Source: Rubrivivax sp.
Lineage (GTDB): Bacteria; Pseudomonadota; Gammaproteobacteria; Burkholderiales; Burkholderiaceae_C
DNA length: 64,000 nt
Assembly (NCBI GenBank): GCA_020248945.1
Contig: JADCGQ010000012.1
Coordinates: 87,175-151,174 of the forward strand
Direction of reading: 5' to 3'
The notes under the pieces are model-generated. The model ran no database searches. It worked only from the letters and a program-made list of their open reading frames with translations, and was not told the DNA's origin. This document shows, piece after piece, positions 17,604 through 31,543 of the stretch. Made by a program: the position numbers and the translations under genes. Positions within the stretch are counted from its first letter, which is position 1. Each line of letters begins with the position of its first letter.

Positions 17604-18446
17604 ATGCGAACCCATTCCTTCGTAGAACGACTCCGCCGCACGTTCATCGCCTCGGCCGCCGCGCTGGCCACGGCGGCCGCCGTGATGGCAGGCGTGGCCC
17701 TCCCCGCGGCTGCGGGCGCGAACCCGGTGCTGGAGCGCGTGCGCGCTGCCGGCACCGTGCGCGTGTGCATCTGGCCCGACTACTACGGCATCAGCCTGCG
17801 CAACCCGCGCACCCAGCAGCTCGTGGGCCTGGACATCGACCTCTCGGCCGAGTTCGCCCGCGACCTGGGCCTGAAACTGCAGCACGTGGACTCCTCCTTC
17901 GCGACGCTGATTGCCGACCTCCAGGCCGACCGCTGCGACGTTGCCATGTTCGCCGTCGGCATGCTGCCGCAGCGAATGGAGCGGCTGCGCTTCTCGCGGC
18001 CCTACCTGCAGAGCGACATCTACGCCATCACGACCAAGGGCAACCGCGTCGTGCAGCGCTGGGAAGACATCGACAAGCCCGGCGTGGCCGTCGCGGTGCA
18101 AGCCGGCACCTTCATGGAGCCGGTGATGGCGGCTGCGCTGAAGCAGGCCCGGCTGGTGCGCGTCACCCCGCCGGCCACGCGCGAGCGCGAGCTCGAGGCC
18201 GGCCGCGTGGACGTGTTCATGACCGACTTCCCCTACAGCCGTCGCCTGCTCGACAACGGCGACTGGGCCGCACTGATCGCGCCGCCGCAGCCGTTTCATG
18301 TGCTGCCCTACGCCTACGCCGTGAAGCCGGGCGACGCGGCCTGGCTGGCGCAGGTCGACGAGTTCGTCGGCCGCATCCAACGCGACGGTCGGCTCGAAGC
18401 GGCCGCCCGCCGTCACGGCCTGGCGCCGATCGTTCGCTTGAAGTGA
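17604..18446 (+). CDS. Family 3 periplasmic solute-binding protein
   Basis: The 280-residue protein has a long twin-arginine-free signal peptide ending near LPAAAGA. An SBP_bac_3 fold follows with GTVRVCIWPDYYGIS, LVGLDIDLSAEFARDLGL, VDVAMFAVGM-like and RMERLRFSRPYL stretches. Such proteins bind amino acids or related small molecules in the periplasm. No permease or ATPase gene is adjacent. Instead the stop overlaps the histidine kinase start as GTGA, so a sensory partner role is more likely than transport. Confidence 0.88.
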   Translation: MRTHSFVERLRRTFIASAAALATAAAVMAGVALPAAAGANPVLERVRAAGTVRVCIWPDYYGISLRNPRTQQLVGLDIDLSAEFARDLGLKLQHVDSSFATLIADLQADRCDVAMFAVGMLPQRMERLRFSRPYLQSDIYAITTKGNRVVQRWEDIDKPGVAVAVQAGTFMEPVMAAALKQARLVRVTPPATRERELEAGRVDVFMTDFPYSRRLLDNGDWAALIAPPQPFHVLPYAYAVKPGDAAWLAQVDEFVGRIQRDGRLEAAARRHGLAPIVRLK

Positions 18447-20917
18447 CGTCCCACCCCGCTCGGCGCATGGCCCCACACCGCCTGGTGGCGGCGGTCGGGG
18501 CCGTGGTCGGCGGCCTGCTGGCCTTGTCGCTGGCGGCCCTGGCCTGGGTCGACCACGGCGCCAACGACGCGCGGGTGCAGGAGCAGACGGTGCTGATGGC
18601 GCGGGTCTTTGCCGACCATGCCACGCGCAGCATCGACTCCGCGGCGCTGGCCGCCGCCACCGTGGAAGACCTGCTCGAACGCAACGTCGAGCCCGACAGC
18701 CCCGAGGTCATCGGCGCGATGTCGCAGACCCTCGTGAACCTGCCGTTCCTGCGTGGCATGGCCGTGATCGACAGCCAGGGGCTGGTGCTGGCATCGGCCG
18801 ACGCGGCTGAGCAGGGCATCGTGATCGACCTCGCCGCGCTCGGTCCGCAGCCGCCGGGCCGGCAAGCGGTGCTGGGCGGCTTCGTGCCGGCGCGCCGGCT
18901 GGCCGACCTGCATCCGGCCTATGCCGCACCGGTGGCGCGCGGCGTTGGCTTCGTGCCCTTGCTGAGCACCACGCGCCGCAGCGACGGCCGCGAGCTCGTC
19001 GTGGTGTCGCTGGTGAACATCGATGCCTTGCTGAACTTCCAGCAGGTGACGATGGGCGACGAGCGCATGGCCTCGGCCCTGCTCGGCTTTGGCGGGCGGC
19101 TGCTGGGCGCCACCCAGGCGGTCGAGCGCCACTCGGGCGAGGACCTGTCGGCGCTGCCCCCCTTCGTGCAGTTCCTGCCCGCCCGCGAACACGGCAGCTG
19201 GACGGGCGCAGGCCTGCGCCGTGGCGTGCAGATGGCGTCGTTCCGCACGTCGCGCCACTGGCCGCTGCTGGCTTGGGTGGAGTTCGACAGAGATGCCGCC
19301 CATGCGCAGTGGTGGCGCGACAGCCAAGGCCGCATGTTCGTGGGCGTGGGCGTGCTCGCGGTGACCTTCCTGATGACGCTGCTGGCGGTGCGCAGCCTGC
19401 GCGCCCGCGCGGCCACGCAGGCCCGGATCGTCGAGCGCGAGCGTGAGATGGGCGCCACGCTCGCCGGGCTGCAGGAGGTGGTGTTCCGCTGCAGTGCCGA
19501 CGGCCTGCTGGTGTTCGTGAACCCCGCCTGGGAGCGGCTGACCGGCCGTGACGCGGCCTCGTGGAGCGGCGTGCCCTTCGTCGACGCCGTGGCCGAGGCC
19601 GATCGCGCGAAGGCCGACCGCCTGCTGAGGGCCCTGCCGACCGACGGCCTGGCCCAGACGCTGGCGCTGTCCCTGCAGGCCGCCGACGGCCGTGCCTTGC
19701 CGCACGAGTGCACCGTGACGCCCCTGCCCCGCGGTGCCGGCTTCGTGGGCAGTGCCGTCGACGTGACCGAGCGGCTGGAAGCCCGGCGGCGCCTGCAGTC
19801 GCAGCTCGCGTTCACCGAGATGCTGCTCGAGAGCAGCCCGTTGCCGATGTCGGTGGTGGGGCGCGACCGGCGCTACCGCATCGTCAACCGCGCCTGGGAG
19901 GCCTTCAGCGGCCGCCAGCGTGAGCAGGCACTGGGCGCTCCGGTGGGCATCCACCTGTCGCCGGCTGACCGCCTCGAGCACGAGGCCCGCGACGCGCAGG
20001 TCTACCGCACGGGCGAGCCCTTGCGCTACGAGGCCCGCCTGCACCACGCCGACGGCTCGATGCGCGACGTGGTGATCGAAAAGCGCGCACTGCCGGGTGT
20101 CGATGGCAACGAGCCCTCGGGCATCCTGGCCGTGATCATCGACGTGACCGAGTTCCGCGAGGCCGAGCGCGCCACGCGCGAGGCGCGCGACGCCGCCGAG
20201 GACGCATCACGCGCTAAGAGCGAGTTCATCGCCAACATCAGCCATGAGCTGCGCACGCCGCTGCAGTCGATCATCGGCTTCTCGGAGCTGGGTCTGCGCC
20301 GCGCCGGCGAGCAGGTGCGCCTGGCCGCGATGTTCGACGACATCCACGCCTCGGGCCAGCGCATGCTGGCGCTGGTGAACGACCTGCTCGACGTGGCACG
20401 CATCGAAAGCAGCGTCGGCACATTGCACCTGGAGCGCGGCGACCTGCGCACGCCCGTGCGCGAGGTGCTGCGCGAGTTGGAGCCGCTGGCGGCCAAGCGC
20501 GGCGTGGTGTTGGTCGAGCACTTGTCCGAGGCGCCGATGACGGCCAAGCTGGACCCGCTGCGCTTCCAGCAGGTGGTGCGCAACGTGGTGGCCAACGCCA
20601 TCCGGTTCTCGCCGGATGGTGGGCAGGTCGACATCGGCGCCGATGTCACCGACGCCGGCGAGTGGCGGCTGGGCATTGCCGACCGCGGCCCCGGCATCCC
20701 CGAAGACGAACTCGAAGGCGTGTTCGAGGCCTTCGTGCAGAGCAGCCGCACCAAGGACGGCTCGGGCGGCACAGGCCTGGGCCTGGCCATCAGCCGCACC
20801 ATCATGCACGCGCACGGCGGGCGCATCACGGCGCGCAACCGCGAGGGCGGGGGTTCGGTGTTCGAGATCGTGCTGCCGGCGCGCGGCGGCGACACGATGC
20901 CCGCCTCGCTGCAGTAA
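18443..20917 (+). CDS. PDC/PAS sensor histidine kinase
   Basis: This is a membrane sensor kinase of about 824 residues. TM1 is near the N-terminus, followed by a periplasmic double-PDC-like region, TM2 at about residue 300, two cytoplasmic PAS domains, a HisKA domain with the H-box NISHELRTPLQS (His at about 600), and a HATPase domain with N-box NVVANAIRFSPDGG, GPGIPEDE and GTGLGLAIS. It lacks a receiver domain, so phosphate must pass to a separate regulator such as the local REC or REC-HPt proteins. GTG 18443 overlaps the upstream stop; ATG 18467 is the alternative start. The ORF-track extension to 17765 is an artefact. Confidence 0.9.
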   Translation: MTSHPARRMAPHRLVAAVGAVVGGLLALSLAALAWVDHGANDARVQEQTVLMARVFADHATRSIDSAALAAATVEDLLERNVEPDSPEVIGAMSQTLVNLPFLRGMAVIDSQGLVLASADAAEQGIVIDLAALGPQPPGRQAVLGGFVPARRLADLHPAYAAPVARGVGFVPLLSTTRRSDGRELVVVSLVNIDALLNFQQVTMGDERMASALLGFGGRLLGATQAVERHSGEDLSALPPFVQFLPAREHGSWTGAGLRRGVQMASFRTSRHWPLLAWVEFDRDAAHAQWWRDSQGRMFVGVGVLAVTFLMTLLAVRSLRARAATQARIVEREREMGATLAGLQEVVFRCSADGLLVFVNPAWERLTGRDAASWSGVPFVDAVAEADRAKADRLLRALPTDGLAQTLALSLQAADGRALPHECTVTPLPRGAGFVGSAVDVTERLEARRRLQSQLAFTEMLLESSPLPMSVVGRDRRYRIVNRAWEAFSGRQREQALGAPVGIHLSPADRLEHEARDAQVYRTGEPLRYEARLHHADGSMRDVVIEKRALPGVDGNEPSGILAVIIDVTEFREAERATREARDAAEDASRAKSEFIANISHELRTPLQSIIGFSELGLRRAGEQVRLAAMFDDIHASGQRMLALVNDLLDVARIESSVGTLHLERGDLRTPVREVLRELEPLAAKRGVVLVEHLSEAPMTAKLDPLRFQQVVRNVVANAIRFSPDGGQVDIGADVTDAGEWRLGIADRGPGIPEDELEGVFEAFVQSSRTKDGSGGTGLGLAISRTIMHAHGGRITARNREGGGSVFEIVLPARGGDTMPASLQ

Positions 20918-20953
20918 ACAACAAGGCCGCCGGCCCTGGCGGGGCGGCGGCCT
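20913..20953 (-). terminator. Rho-independent terminator of the atp operon
   Basis: AGGCCGCCG (20924-20932) pairs perfectly with CGGCGGCCT (20945-20953), with extra inner C-G pairs. On the minus strand the hairpin is followed by TTGTTGTTT. It lies 35 bp after the atpC stop. The plus-strand exit is not T-rich, so it mainly serves the ATP synthase operon, though the hairpin may also stop the kinase transcript. Confidence 0.7.
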
Positions 20954-20987
20954 GTGCGGAGCGGCGGGCCCGGAGCCCGTGCGGCGC

Positions 20988-21407
20988 CTACTTCTTGCGC
21001 AGCTTCTGGATCGCGGCCAGCTGGGCGGCCATGGCGGCGAACTCGCCCTGGGCAGCGGCCAGGTCGATGTCGCTCTTGGCGTTTTTCATCGCCTCTTCGG
21101 CCAGCTTCTTGGCCTCGGTAGCCTTGGCTTCGTCGAGGTCGTGGCCGCGGATGGCGGTGTCGGCGAGCACCGTCACCACGCCCGGCTGCACCTCGAGAAT
21201 GCCGCCGGCGACGAACACGAACTCTTCCTCGCCGTTGTCGGCGCGCTCGATGCGCACGGCACCGGGCTTGATGCGGGTGATCAGCGGCGTGTGGCGCGGC
21301 AGGATGCCGAGCTCGCCGTTTTCGCCCGGCAGGGCCACGAACTTGGCCTCGCCGCTGAAGATGCTCTCTTCAGCGGAGACGACGTCGACGTGAATGGTGT
21401 TGGCCAT
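20988..21407 (-). CDS. atpC: ATP synthase F1 subunit epsilon
   Basis: AtpC is the small rotor subunit of F1 that couples the gamma shaft to the c-ring and can inhibit ATP hydrolysis. The 139-residue protein has the beta-sandwich with [17 protein letters not shown] and [19 protein letters not shown], and a C-terminal helical hairpin rich in Ala and Lys. It is the last gene of the operon. It is separated from atpD by 122 bp containing a hairpin-rich repeat. Confidence 0.96.
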   Translation of the reverse strand: MANTIHVDVVSAEESIFSGEAKFVALPGENGELGILPRHTPLITRIKPGAVRIERADNGEEEFVFVAGGILEVQPGVVTVLADTAIRGHDLDEAKATEAKKLAEEAMKNAKSDIDLAAAQGEFAAMAAQLAAIQKLRKK

Positions 21408-21470
21408 CTTTGGAGTCCTTTAGCAGTCGAGCAAACCGGCCAAGCCCTACGCCGCGGAACCGGCTTTGCC

Positions 21471-21527
21471 GGGCCGCTGGCGTGCGGCCCCCTCGGGGGG
21501 TAGCGAGCGCCAGCGAGCTTGGGGGCC
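21471..21527. repeat. GC-rich intergenic repeat within the atp operon
   Basis: The atpD-atpC spacer carries a dense set of inverted repeats. They include GGCCCCCTCGGGGGG, an outer CTGGCG...CGCCAG pair, and GGGGGCCC at the end. Its style (CCTCGGGGGG-TAGCGAGCGCCAGCGAGCTTGGGGG) resembles short dispersed intergenic elements that I associate with Comamonadaceae-type genomes. No second copy is seen in this window. It is transcribed between two operon genes and could form a strong RNA hairpin. Confidence 0.5.
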
Positions 21528-21529
21528 CG

Positions 21530-23852
<2,323 letters not shown>

Positions 23853-23879
23853 GGTCTTGCTCCTTCGCTGCGCCGGCGT

Positions 23880-25433
<1,554 letters not shown>

Positions 25434-25459
25434 GGGGTGCTCCTATTGCTTCGCTCGGC

Positions 25460-25999
25460 TCAGCTGGCCAGCGAGAGCTTCATCTGTTCGAGACGGGCCT
25501 TGACCGAGGTGTCCAGCACTTCGTCGCCCACGGTGACGCGGATGCCGCCGATGAGTTCGGGCAGCACCTCGATGCGCGCATTCAGGCGGCGGCCGAAGCG
25601 CTTTTCGAGCGTGGCGAGCACGTCGGGCAGTTGCCCGGCGTCGATCGGGAAGGCGCTTTCCACGAGCGCGTCGGACACGCCGCCCTGGGCGTTGACGAGG
25701 GTCGAGAACTGCGCCGCGATCTCGGGCAGCACCGACAGGCGGCCGTTTTCAAGCACCGCACGCAGCAGGTTGCCGGCCTTGGCATGCAAGGACAGGCCCT
25801 GCTGCAGCGCGATGCCGGCGATGACGTCGAAGACCTGGTCCGTCGACACCTTGGGGTTGTCGGCGAACTGCTTCAGCAGCGGGTCGGCAGCCAGGGCGGC
25901 CAGGTCGGTGACCTGACTCTTCAGGGCCGCGGCGTCTGCACCAGCGGCCTTGAACAAGGCTTCGGCGTAAGGCCTGGCGAGGGTGGCGATCTCGGCCAT
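25460..25999 (-). CDS. atpH: ATP synthase F1 subunit delta
   Basis: AtpH is the stator subunit linking F1 to the b-subunit stalk. The 179-residue protein begins [18 protein letters not shown], the family opening, and ends with the beta-rich segment [24 protein letters not shown]. The gene starts 9 bp after the atpF stop. Confidence 0.96.
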   Translation of the reverse strand: MAEIATLARPYAEALFKAAGADAAALKSQVTDLAALAADPLLKQFADNPKVSTDQVFDVIAGIALQQGLSLHAKAGNLLRAVLENGRLSVLPEIAAQFSTLVNAQGGVSDALVESAFPIDAGQLPDVLATLEKRFGRRLNARIEVLPELIGGIRVTVGDEVLDTSVKARLEQMKLSLAS

Positions 26000-26008
26000 G
26001 GTGCGTCC

Positions 26009-26479
26009 TCAGAGCTCGGTCTTCAGGCGCGACAGCAGCTCGGCGTGCACGCCGGCGTTGACCTCGCGCTTGAGGATGGCTTCGGCGCCCTTGACGGCCA
26101 GCCCGGCAACCTGGTCGCGCAGCGTCTCGCGGGCCTTCACCGACTCCTGCTCGGCCTCGGCGCGGGCGGCGGCGATGATCTTCGCGGCTTCCTCAGAAGC
26201 GCGGCCCTTGGCCTCTTCGACCATCTGCTGCGCCAGGCGCTCGGCGTCGGCCAGGCGCTTGGCCGCATCGGTGCGCGCGGCGGCGAGCTGCTGCTCGACG
26301 CGCGAGTTGGCTGCGGCGAGGTCGGCCTTGGCCTTGTCGGCGGCCGACAGGCCTTCGGCGATCTTCTTCGCGCGCTCGTCCAGGGCTGCCGTGATCGGCG
26401 GCCAGATGAAGCGCATCGTGAACCAGACCAGGATCGCAAAGACGATCAGCTGGAAGATGAGTGTGGCGTTGATGCTCAC
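26009..26479 (-). CDS. atpF: ATP synthase Fo subunit b
   Basis: This is the membrane-anchored stator stalk, 156 residues. A single N-terminal helix ([23 protein letters not shown]) is followed by a long charged coiled coil rich in Ala, Glu and Arg. Only one b gene is present, with no b', as expected for proteobacterial enzymes with a b2 stalk. Confidence 0.96.
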   Translation of the reverse strand: MSINATLIFQLIVFAILVWFTMRFIWPPITAALDERAKKIAEGLSAADKAKADLAAANSRVEQQLAAARTDAAKRLADAERLAQQMVEEAKGRASEEAAKIIAAARAEAEQESVKARETLRDQVAGLAVKGAEAILKREVNAGVHAELLSRLKTEL

Positions 26480-26557
26480 GGCGTGAACCTCGTCATGGGA
26501 GACCGTGGGTGGCCGTGCCTGGCACCGCCACCCCCTGCGACCCGGTGGAACCGGGAC

Positions 26558-28295
<1,738 letters not shown>

Positions 28296-28331
28296 GGGCA
28301 AACCAGCGGTTGTGAGCAGCAAAGCCAATCG

Positions 28332-28337
28332 ATTATA
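28332..28337 (-). promoter_or_regulatory. -10 box (TATAAT) of the atp operon promoter
   Basis: A perfect sigma-70 -10 hexamer reads on the minus strand 36 bp before the atpI ATG. A convincing -35 is not visible at 16-18 bp. It lies in the divergent spacer shared with dsbD (28296-28451). Confidence 0.6.
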
Positions 28338-28451
28338 CGAAGAAACCCGCGGTGCCCCAGAATGTCCCTGGTTGTGTGAACTTCAGACCGGCCTCAGGGT
28401 CGTAGCGCAGGCTCGGGGCACGCCGCTCGGGCGCCGCCATTCCGTCACCGC

Positions 28452-30572
28452 ATGAAACTCCTTCCCTCGTTGTTTGCGCTCGGCCTCGCCGCCACCGCCC
28501 TGGCCGTGGCGGCGCAGGGCTCGGCTGTCGTCACCACGCCACAGGTGAAGGCCGGGCTGGTGGCCCATGCGCCCGAGGGCCTGGTGCCGGGCAAGCCCGC
28601 CTGGCTGGGCCTCAAGATCGAACACAAGCCGCACTGGCACACCTACTGGAAGAACCCCGGCGATTCCGGCCTGCCGACGACGCTGACCTGGACGCTGCCG
28701 CCCGGCGTGAGCGCCGGCGAGATCGACTGGCCGACGCCGAAGCGGCTGCCCATCGGCCCGCTGATGAACTTCGGCTACGAGGACACGCTGCTGCTGCCGG
28801 TACCGCTGTCGGTGCCGGCGGGCTTTGCCGGCGGCACGCTGGAGGTCAAGCTCAACGCCGAGTGGCTGGTCTGCAAGGATGTCTGCATCCCGGAGAGCGG
28901 CGAGTTCGTGCTGCAGCTGCCGGTGAACGCGGCCACCGCCGGACACGCGGCGCTGTTCGCGGCTGCCCGCGCCGCGCGCCCGCAGGACGTGGCGGGCGCC
29001 GATGCCAAGGCCGCCGTCGAAGGCCCTGATCTGGTGGTGCGCGTGACCGGCCTGCCGGTGGCGTGGCAGGGCCGCGAGCTGGGCTTCCTGCCCGAGACGG
29101 TGGGCGTCATCGTCAACGCCGCCAAGCCGCAGACCTCGTGGGACGCCGGCACCTGGACGGCGCGTGTGCCGCTCGATCCGCAACGCAGCGACTCGCCCAC
29201 CACGATGCCGCTGGTGCTGACGAGCGCCGGCGAAGTGGCCGGCCTGCGCGTGGCCGCCACCGTCACCACGCCTTGGCCGGCCGTGGCCCCGCCGGCGCCG
29301 CTGCCAGCACTGGGCAACGCCGAGATCACGCTCGCTCCCGCGGCCGCCGCGCCACCGGGCTTCGTGCTCGCCGTGGCCTTTGCGCTGGTGGGCGGCCTCA
29401 TCCTGAACCTGATGCCTTGCGTGTTCCCGGTGCTGTCGCTCAAGGTGCTGGGCTTTGCGCGCACCGGGGCTGATCGCCGAGCGCAGTTGGCCGGCGGCCT
29501 GGCCTACACCGGGGGCGTCGTGCTCAGCTTCGTGGCGCTGGCGGCGGTGCTGCTGGCCTTGCGTGCCGGCGGCGAACAGCTCGGCTGGGGCTTCCAGCTG
29601 CAGCACCCGGCGGTGGTGGCGGTGCTGGCGGCGCTGTTCACGCTGATCGGCCTCAACCTGGCCGGCGTCTTCGAGTTCGGCTCGGTGCTGCCCTCGTCGT
29701 GGGCCGGCGCGCAGGCGCGGCATCCGGTGGCGGACCACTTCCTCACCGGCGTGCTGGCGGTGGCCGTGGCCAGCCCGTGCACGGCGCCGTTCATGGGCGC
29801 CTCGCTGGGTGCGGCCATCACCATGCCGCCGGTGCAGGCGCTGGCGGTGTTCGCGGCCCTGGGCCTCGGCATGGCCTTGCCCTACCTGGCCGCCAGTGCC
29901 TGGCCGGCGCTGGCGCGCGCGCTGCCGCGGCCGGGCATCTGGATGCAGCACTTCAAGACGCTGATGGCCTTCCCGATGTTCGCCACCGTCGTGTGGCTGG
30001 TGTGGGTGCTGGGCGTGCAGGTGGGCATCGACGGCGCCGTGGCGCTGCTCGGCCTCTTGGTGGCGCTGGCCTTCGTGGCCTGGGCCGTGGGCTCGCCGAC
30101 GCTCGGCCCCAAGGCCCGCGGCGGCTTCGGCACCGCCGCCGTGCTGCTGCTGGTGGCGGCCCTCGTGTGGGCGGCGCCGGCCTTGCGCCAGGACGCCATC
30201 GCCGGCGGCAGCGCCGCGCAGGCCAGCGACGGCTGGGAGCCCTGGAGCACCGCTCGCGTGGCCCAGGCCCAGGCCGAGGGCCGCACGGTGTTCGTCGACT
30301 TCACCGCCGCCTGGTGCGTGACCTGCCAGTTCAACAAGCGCACCACGATGGCGGCCGATGACGTGAAGGCGGCGTTCGCCGACAAGCAGGTGCTGCGTCT
30401 GCGCGCCGACTGGACCAAGCGCGACCCCGCCATCACCGAGCAGCTCACGCGCTACGGCCGCAGCGGTGTGCCGGTGTACGCCGTCTATACCCCCGGCGCA
30501 GCAGGGCCACGGCTGCTGAGCGAAATTCTCTCGGTCGACGAGGTGCTCGGCGCGATTGGCGCCGGGCGCTGA
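28452..30572 (+). CDS. dsbD: DsbD-type thiol:disulfide interchange protein
   Basis: This inner-membrane electron conduit carries cytoplasmic thioredoxin electrons to periplasmic thiol proteins. The 706-residue protein has a signal peptide, a periplasmic N-terminal domain with the redox pair in WLVCKDVCIPE, an eight-helix membrane core with NLMPCVFPVLSLK and ASPCTAPFMG cysteines, and a C-terminal thioredoxin domain with AAWCVTCQFNKRT. The long N-terminal domain (about 280 residues) makes it resemble the DsbD/ScsB branch. It is the first of six genes on the same strand with short gaps or overlaps. It is divergent from the atp operon. Confidence 0.92.
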   Translation: MKLLPSLFALGLAATALAVAAQGSAVVTTPQVKAGLVAHAPEGLVPGKPAWLGLKIEHKPHWHTYWKNPGDSGLPTTLTWTLPPGVSAGEIDWPTPKRLPIGPLMNFGYEDTLLLPVPLSVPAGFAGGTLEVKLNAEWLVCKDVCIPESGEFVLQLPVNAATAGHAALFAAARAARPQDVAGADAKAAVEGPDLVVRVTGLPVAWQGRELGFLPETVGVIVNAAKPQTSWDAGTWTARVPLDPQRSDSPTTMPLVLTSAGEVAGLRVAATVTTPWPAVAPPAPLPALGNAEITLAPAAAAPPGFVLAVAFALVGGLILNLMPCVFPVLSLKVLGFARTGADRRAQLAGGLAYTGGVVLSFVALAAVLLALRAGGEQLGWGFQLQHPAVVAVLAALFTLIGLNLAGVFEFGSVLPSSWAGAQARHPVADHFLTGVLAVAVASPCTAPFMGASLGAAITMPPVQALAVFAALGLGMALPYLAASAWPALARALPRPGIWMQHFKTLMAFPMFATVVWLVWVLGVQVGIDGAVALLGLLVALAFVAWAVGSPTLGPKARGGFGTAAVLLLVAALVWAAPALRQDAIAGGSAAQASDGWEPWSTARVAQAQAEGRTVFVDFTAAWCVTCQFNKRTTMAADDVKAAFADKQVLRLRADWTKRDPAITEQLTRYGRSGVPVYAVYTPGAAGPRLLSEILSVDEVLGAIGAGR

Positions 30573-30604
30573 GCGCGACGCCCCGCGTTCAACAGGAGTT
30601 CGCC

Positions 30605-31219
30605 ATGCAGATGCTCGCCCGCACCCTGGTCGCCACCACGCTGGCGCTGGCCGCCACCGCGGCGCTGGCCAACGCCACCGTCGGCCAGCCGGCGCCGGCC
30701 TTCACGGCGACCGACGCCGCCGGCAAGTCCGTCTCGCTGGCCGACTTCAAGGGCAAGCACGTCGTGCTCGAGTGGGTGAACCCCGGCTGCCCGTACGTCG
30801 TCAAGCATTACAGCAGCGGCAACATGCAGGGCACGCAGCGCGAGGCCACGGCCAAGGGCGTGGTCTGGCTCAGCGTCAACAGCACCGCCACCGACTCGCG
30901 CGACTACCGCGCTCCCGCCGACATGGCCGGCTGGATGCAGCAACAGAAGGCCGCCGCCACCGCCACGCTGATGGACGCCGATGGCAAGCTCGGCCGCGCG
31001 TTTGGTGCCCGCACCACGCCGCACATGTATGTCATCGATCCCGCCGGCAAGCTCGTGTATGCCGGCGCCATCGACAACAAGCCCAGCAGCAACCCGGCCG
31101 ACACCGCCACGGCCACCAACCACGTCAAGGTGGCCCTGGCCGAGCTGCTGGCCGGCAAGCCGGTGAGCACGCCCGTCACGCGGCCGTACGGCTGCTCGGT
31201 GAAGTACTCGTCGATGTAG
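30605..31219 (+). CDS. Periplasmic peroxiredoxin-like (AhpC/TSA) protein
   Basis: The 204-residue protein has a signal peptide ending near AALANA and a redoxin fold with GQPAPAFTATDAAGKSVSL, the putative peroxidatic Cys in NPGCPYVVKHY, and the cis-Pro loop TPHMYVIDPAGKLVYAG. A second Cys sits near the C-terminus (YGCSVKY) and could resolve the first. It is likely a periplasmic thiol peroxidase or reductase fed by the upstream DsbD. AGGAG precedes ATG 30605. Confidence 0.87.
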   Translation: MQMLARTLVATTLALAATAALANATVGQPAPAFTATDAAGKSVSLADFKGKHVVLEWVNPGCPYVVKHYSSGNMQGTQREATAKGVVWLSVNSTATDSRDYRAPADMAGWMQQQKAAATATLMDADGKLGRAFGARTTPHMYVIDPAGKLVYAGAIDNKPSSNPADTATATNHVKVALAELLAGKPVSTPVTRPYGCSVKYSSM

Positions 31220-31291
31220 ACCCGGGCGTCTTCAGGTCGGCTTCATCGGGCCGGCCGAGCATCCCGTTCGCCGCATCACGCGGCAGACGGG

Positions 31292-31543
31292 ATGGGCATG
31301 AAGACCTTCGATGGATGGAAGCTGCGGCGCCCTGTCGCGGCACTGGTGCTGGGTGCGATGGCGCTGCTCGGCGGCTGCGCGTCGATGGGCGTGCAGCCCT
31401 GGGAGCGCGACCTGCTCGCGCAACCCGCGATGGCGCCCGAGGGCGTGGCTCTGCACGGCGACCTCGACGACCACATCTACTTCAGCAAGGAAGCCGCCAC
31501 CGGCGGCCGCGGCTTCGGCGGTGGAGGCTGCGGATGCAACTGA
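31292..31543 (+). CDS. DUF4266 small lipoprotein
   Basis: This is an 83-residue lipoprotein with a lipobox (ALLGGC), a conserved GVQPWERDLLA segment, DHIYFSKEAATGG, and a glycine-rich end GGGGCGCN carrying two cysteines. Function is unknown. The paired C-terminal Cys suggests metal binding or a disulfide, which would suit the adjoining DsbD and TlpA proteins. ATG 31298 is an alternative start. Its last 10 bp overlap the DUF3570 gene, so the two are translationally coupled. Confidence 0.85.
   Translation: MGMKTFDGWKLRRPVAALVLGAMALLGGCASMGVQPWERDLLAQPAMAPEGVALHGDLDDHIYFSKEAATGGRGFGGGGCGCN

Noticed and set aside
28383-29951. 522-codon minus-strand ORF opposite dsbD
   Set aside because: Low-complexity Arg/His/Gln composition with no domain, fully antisense to the dsbD gene.
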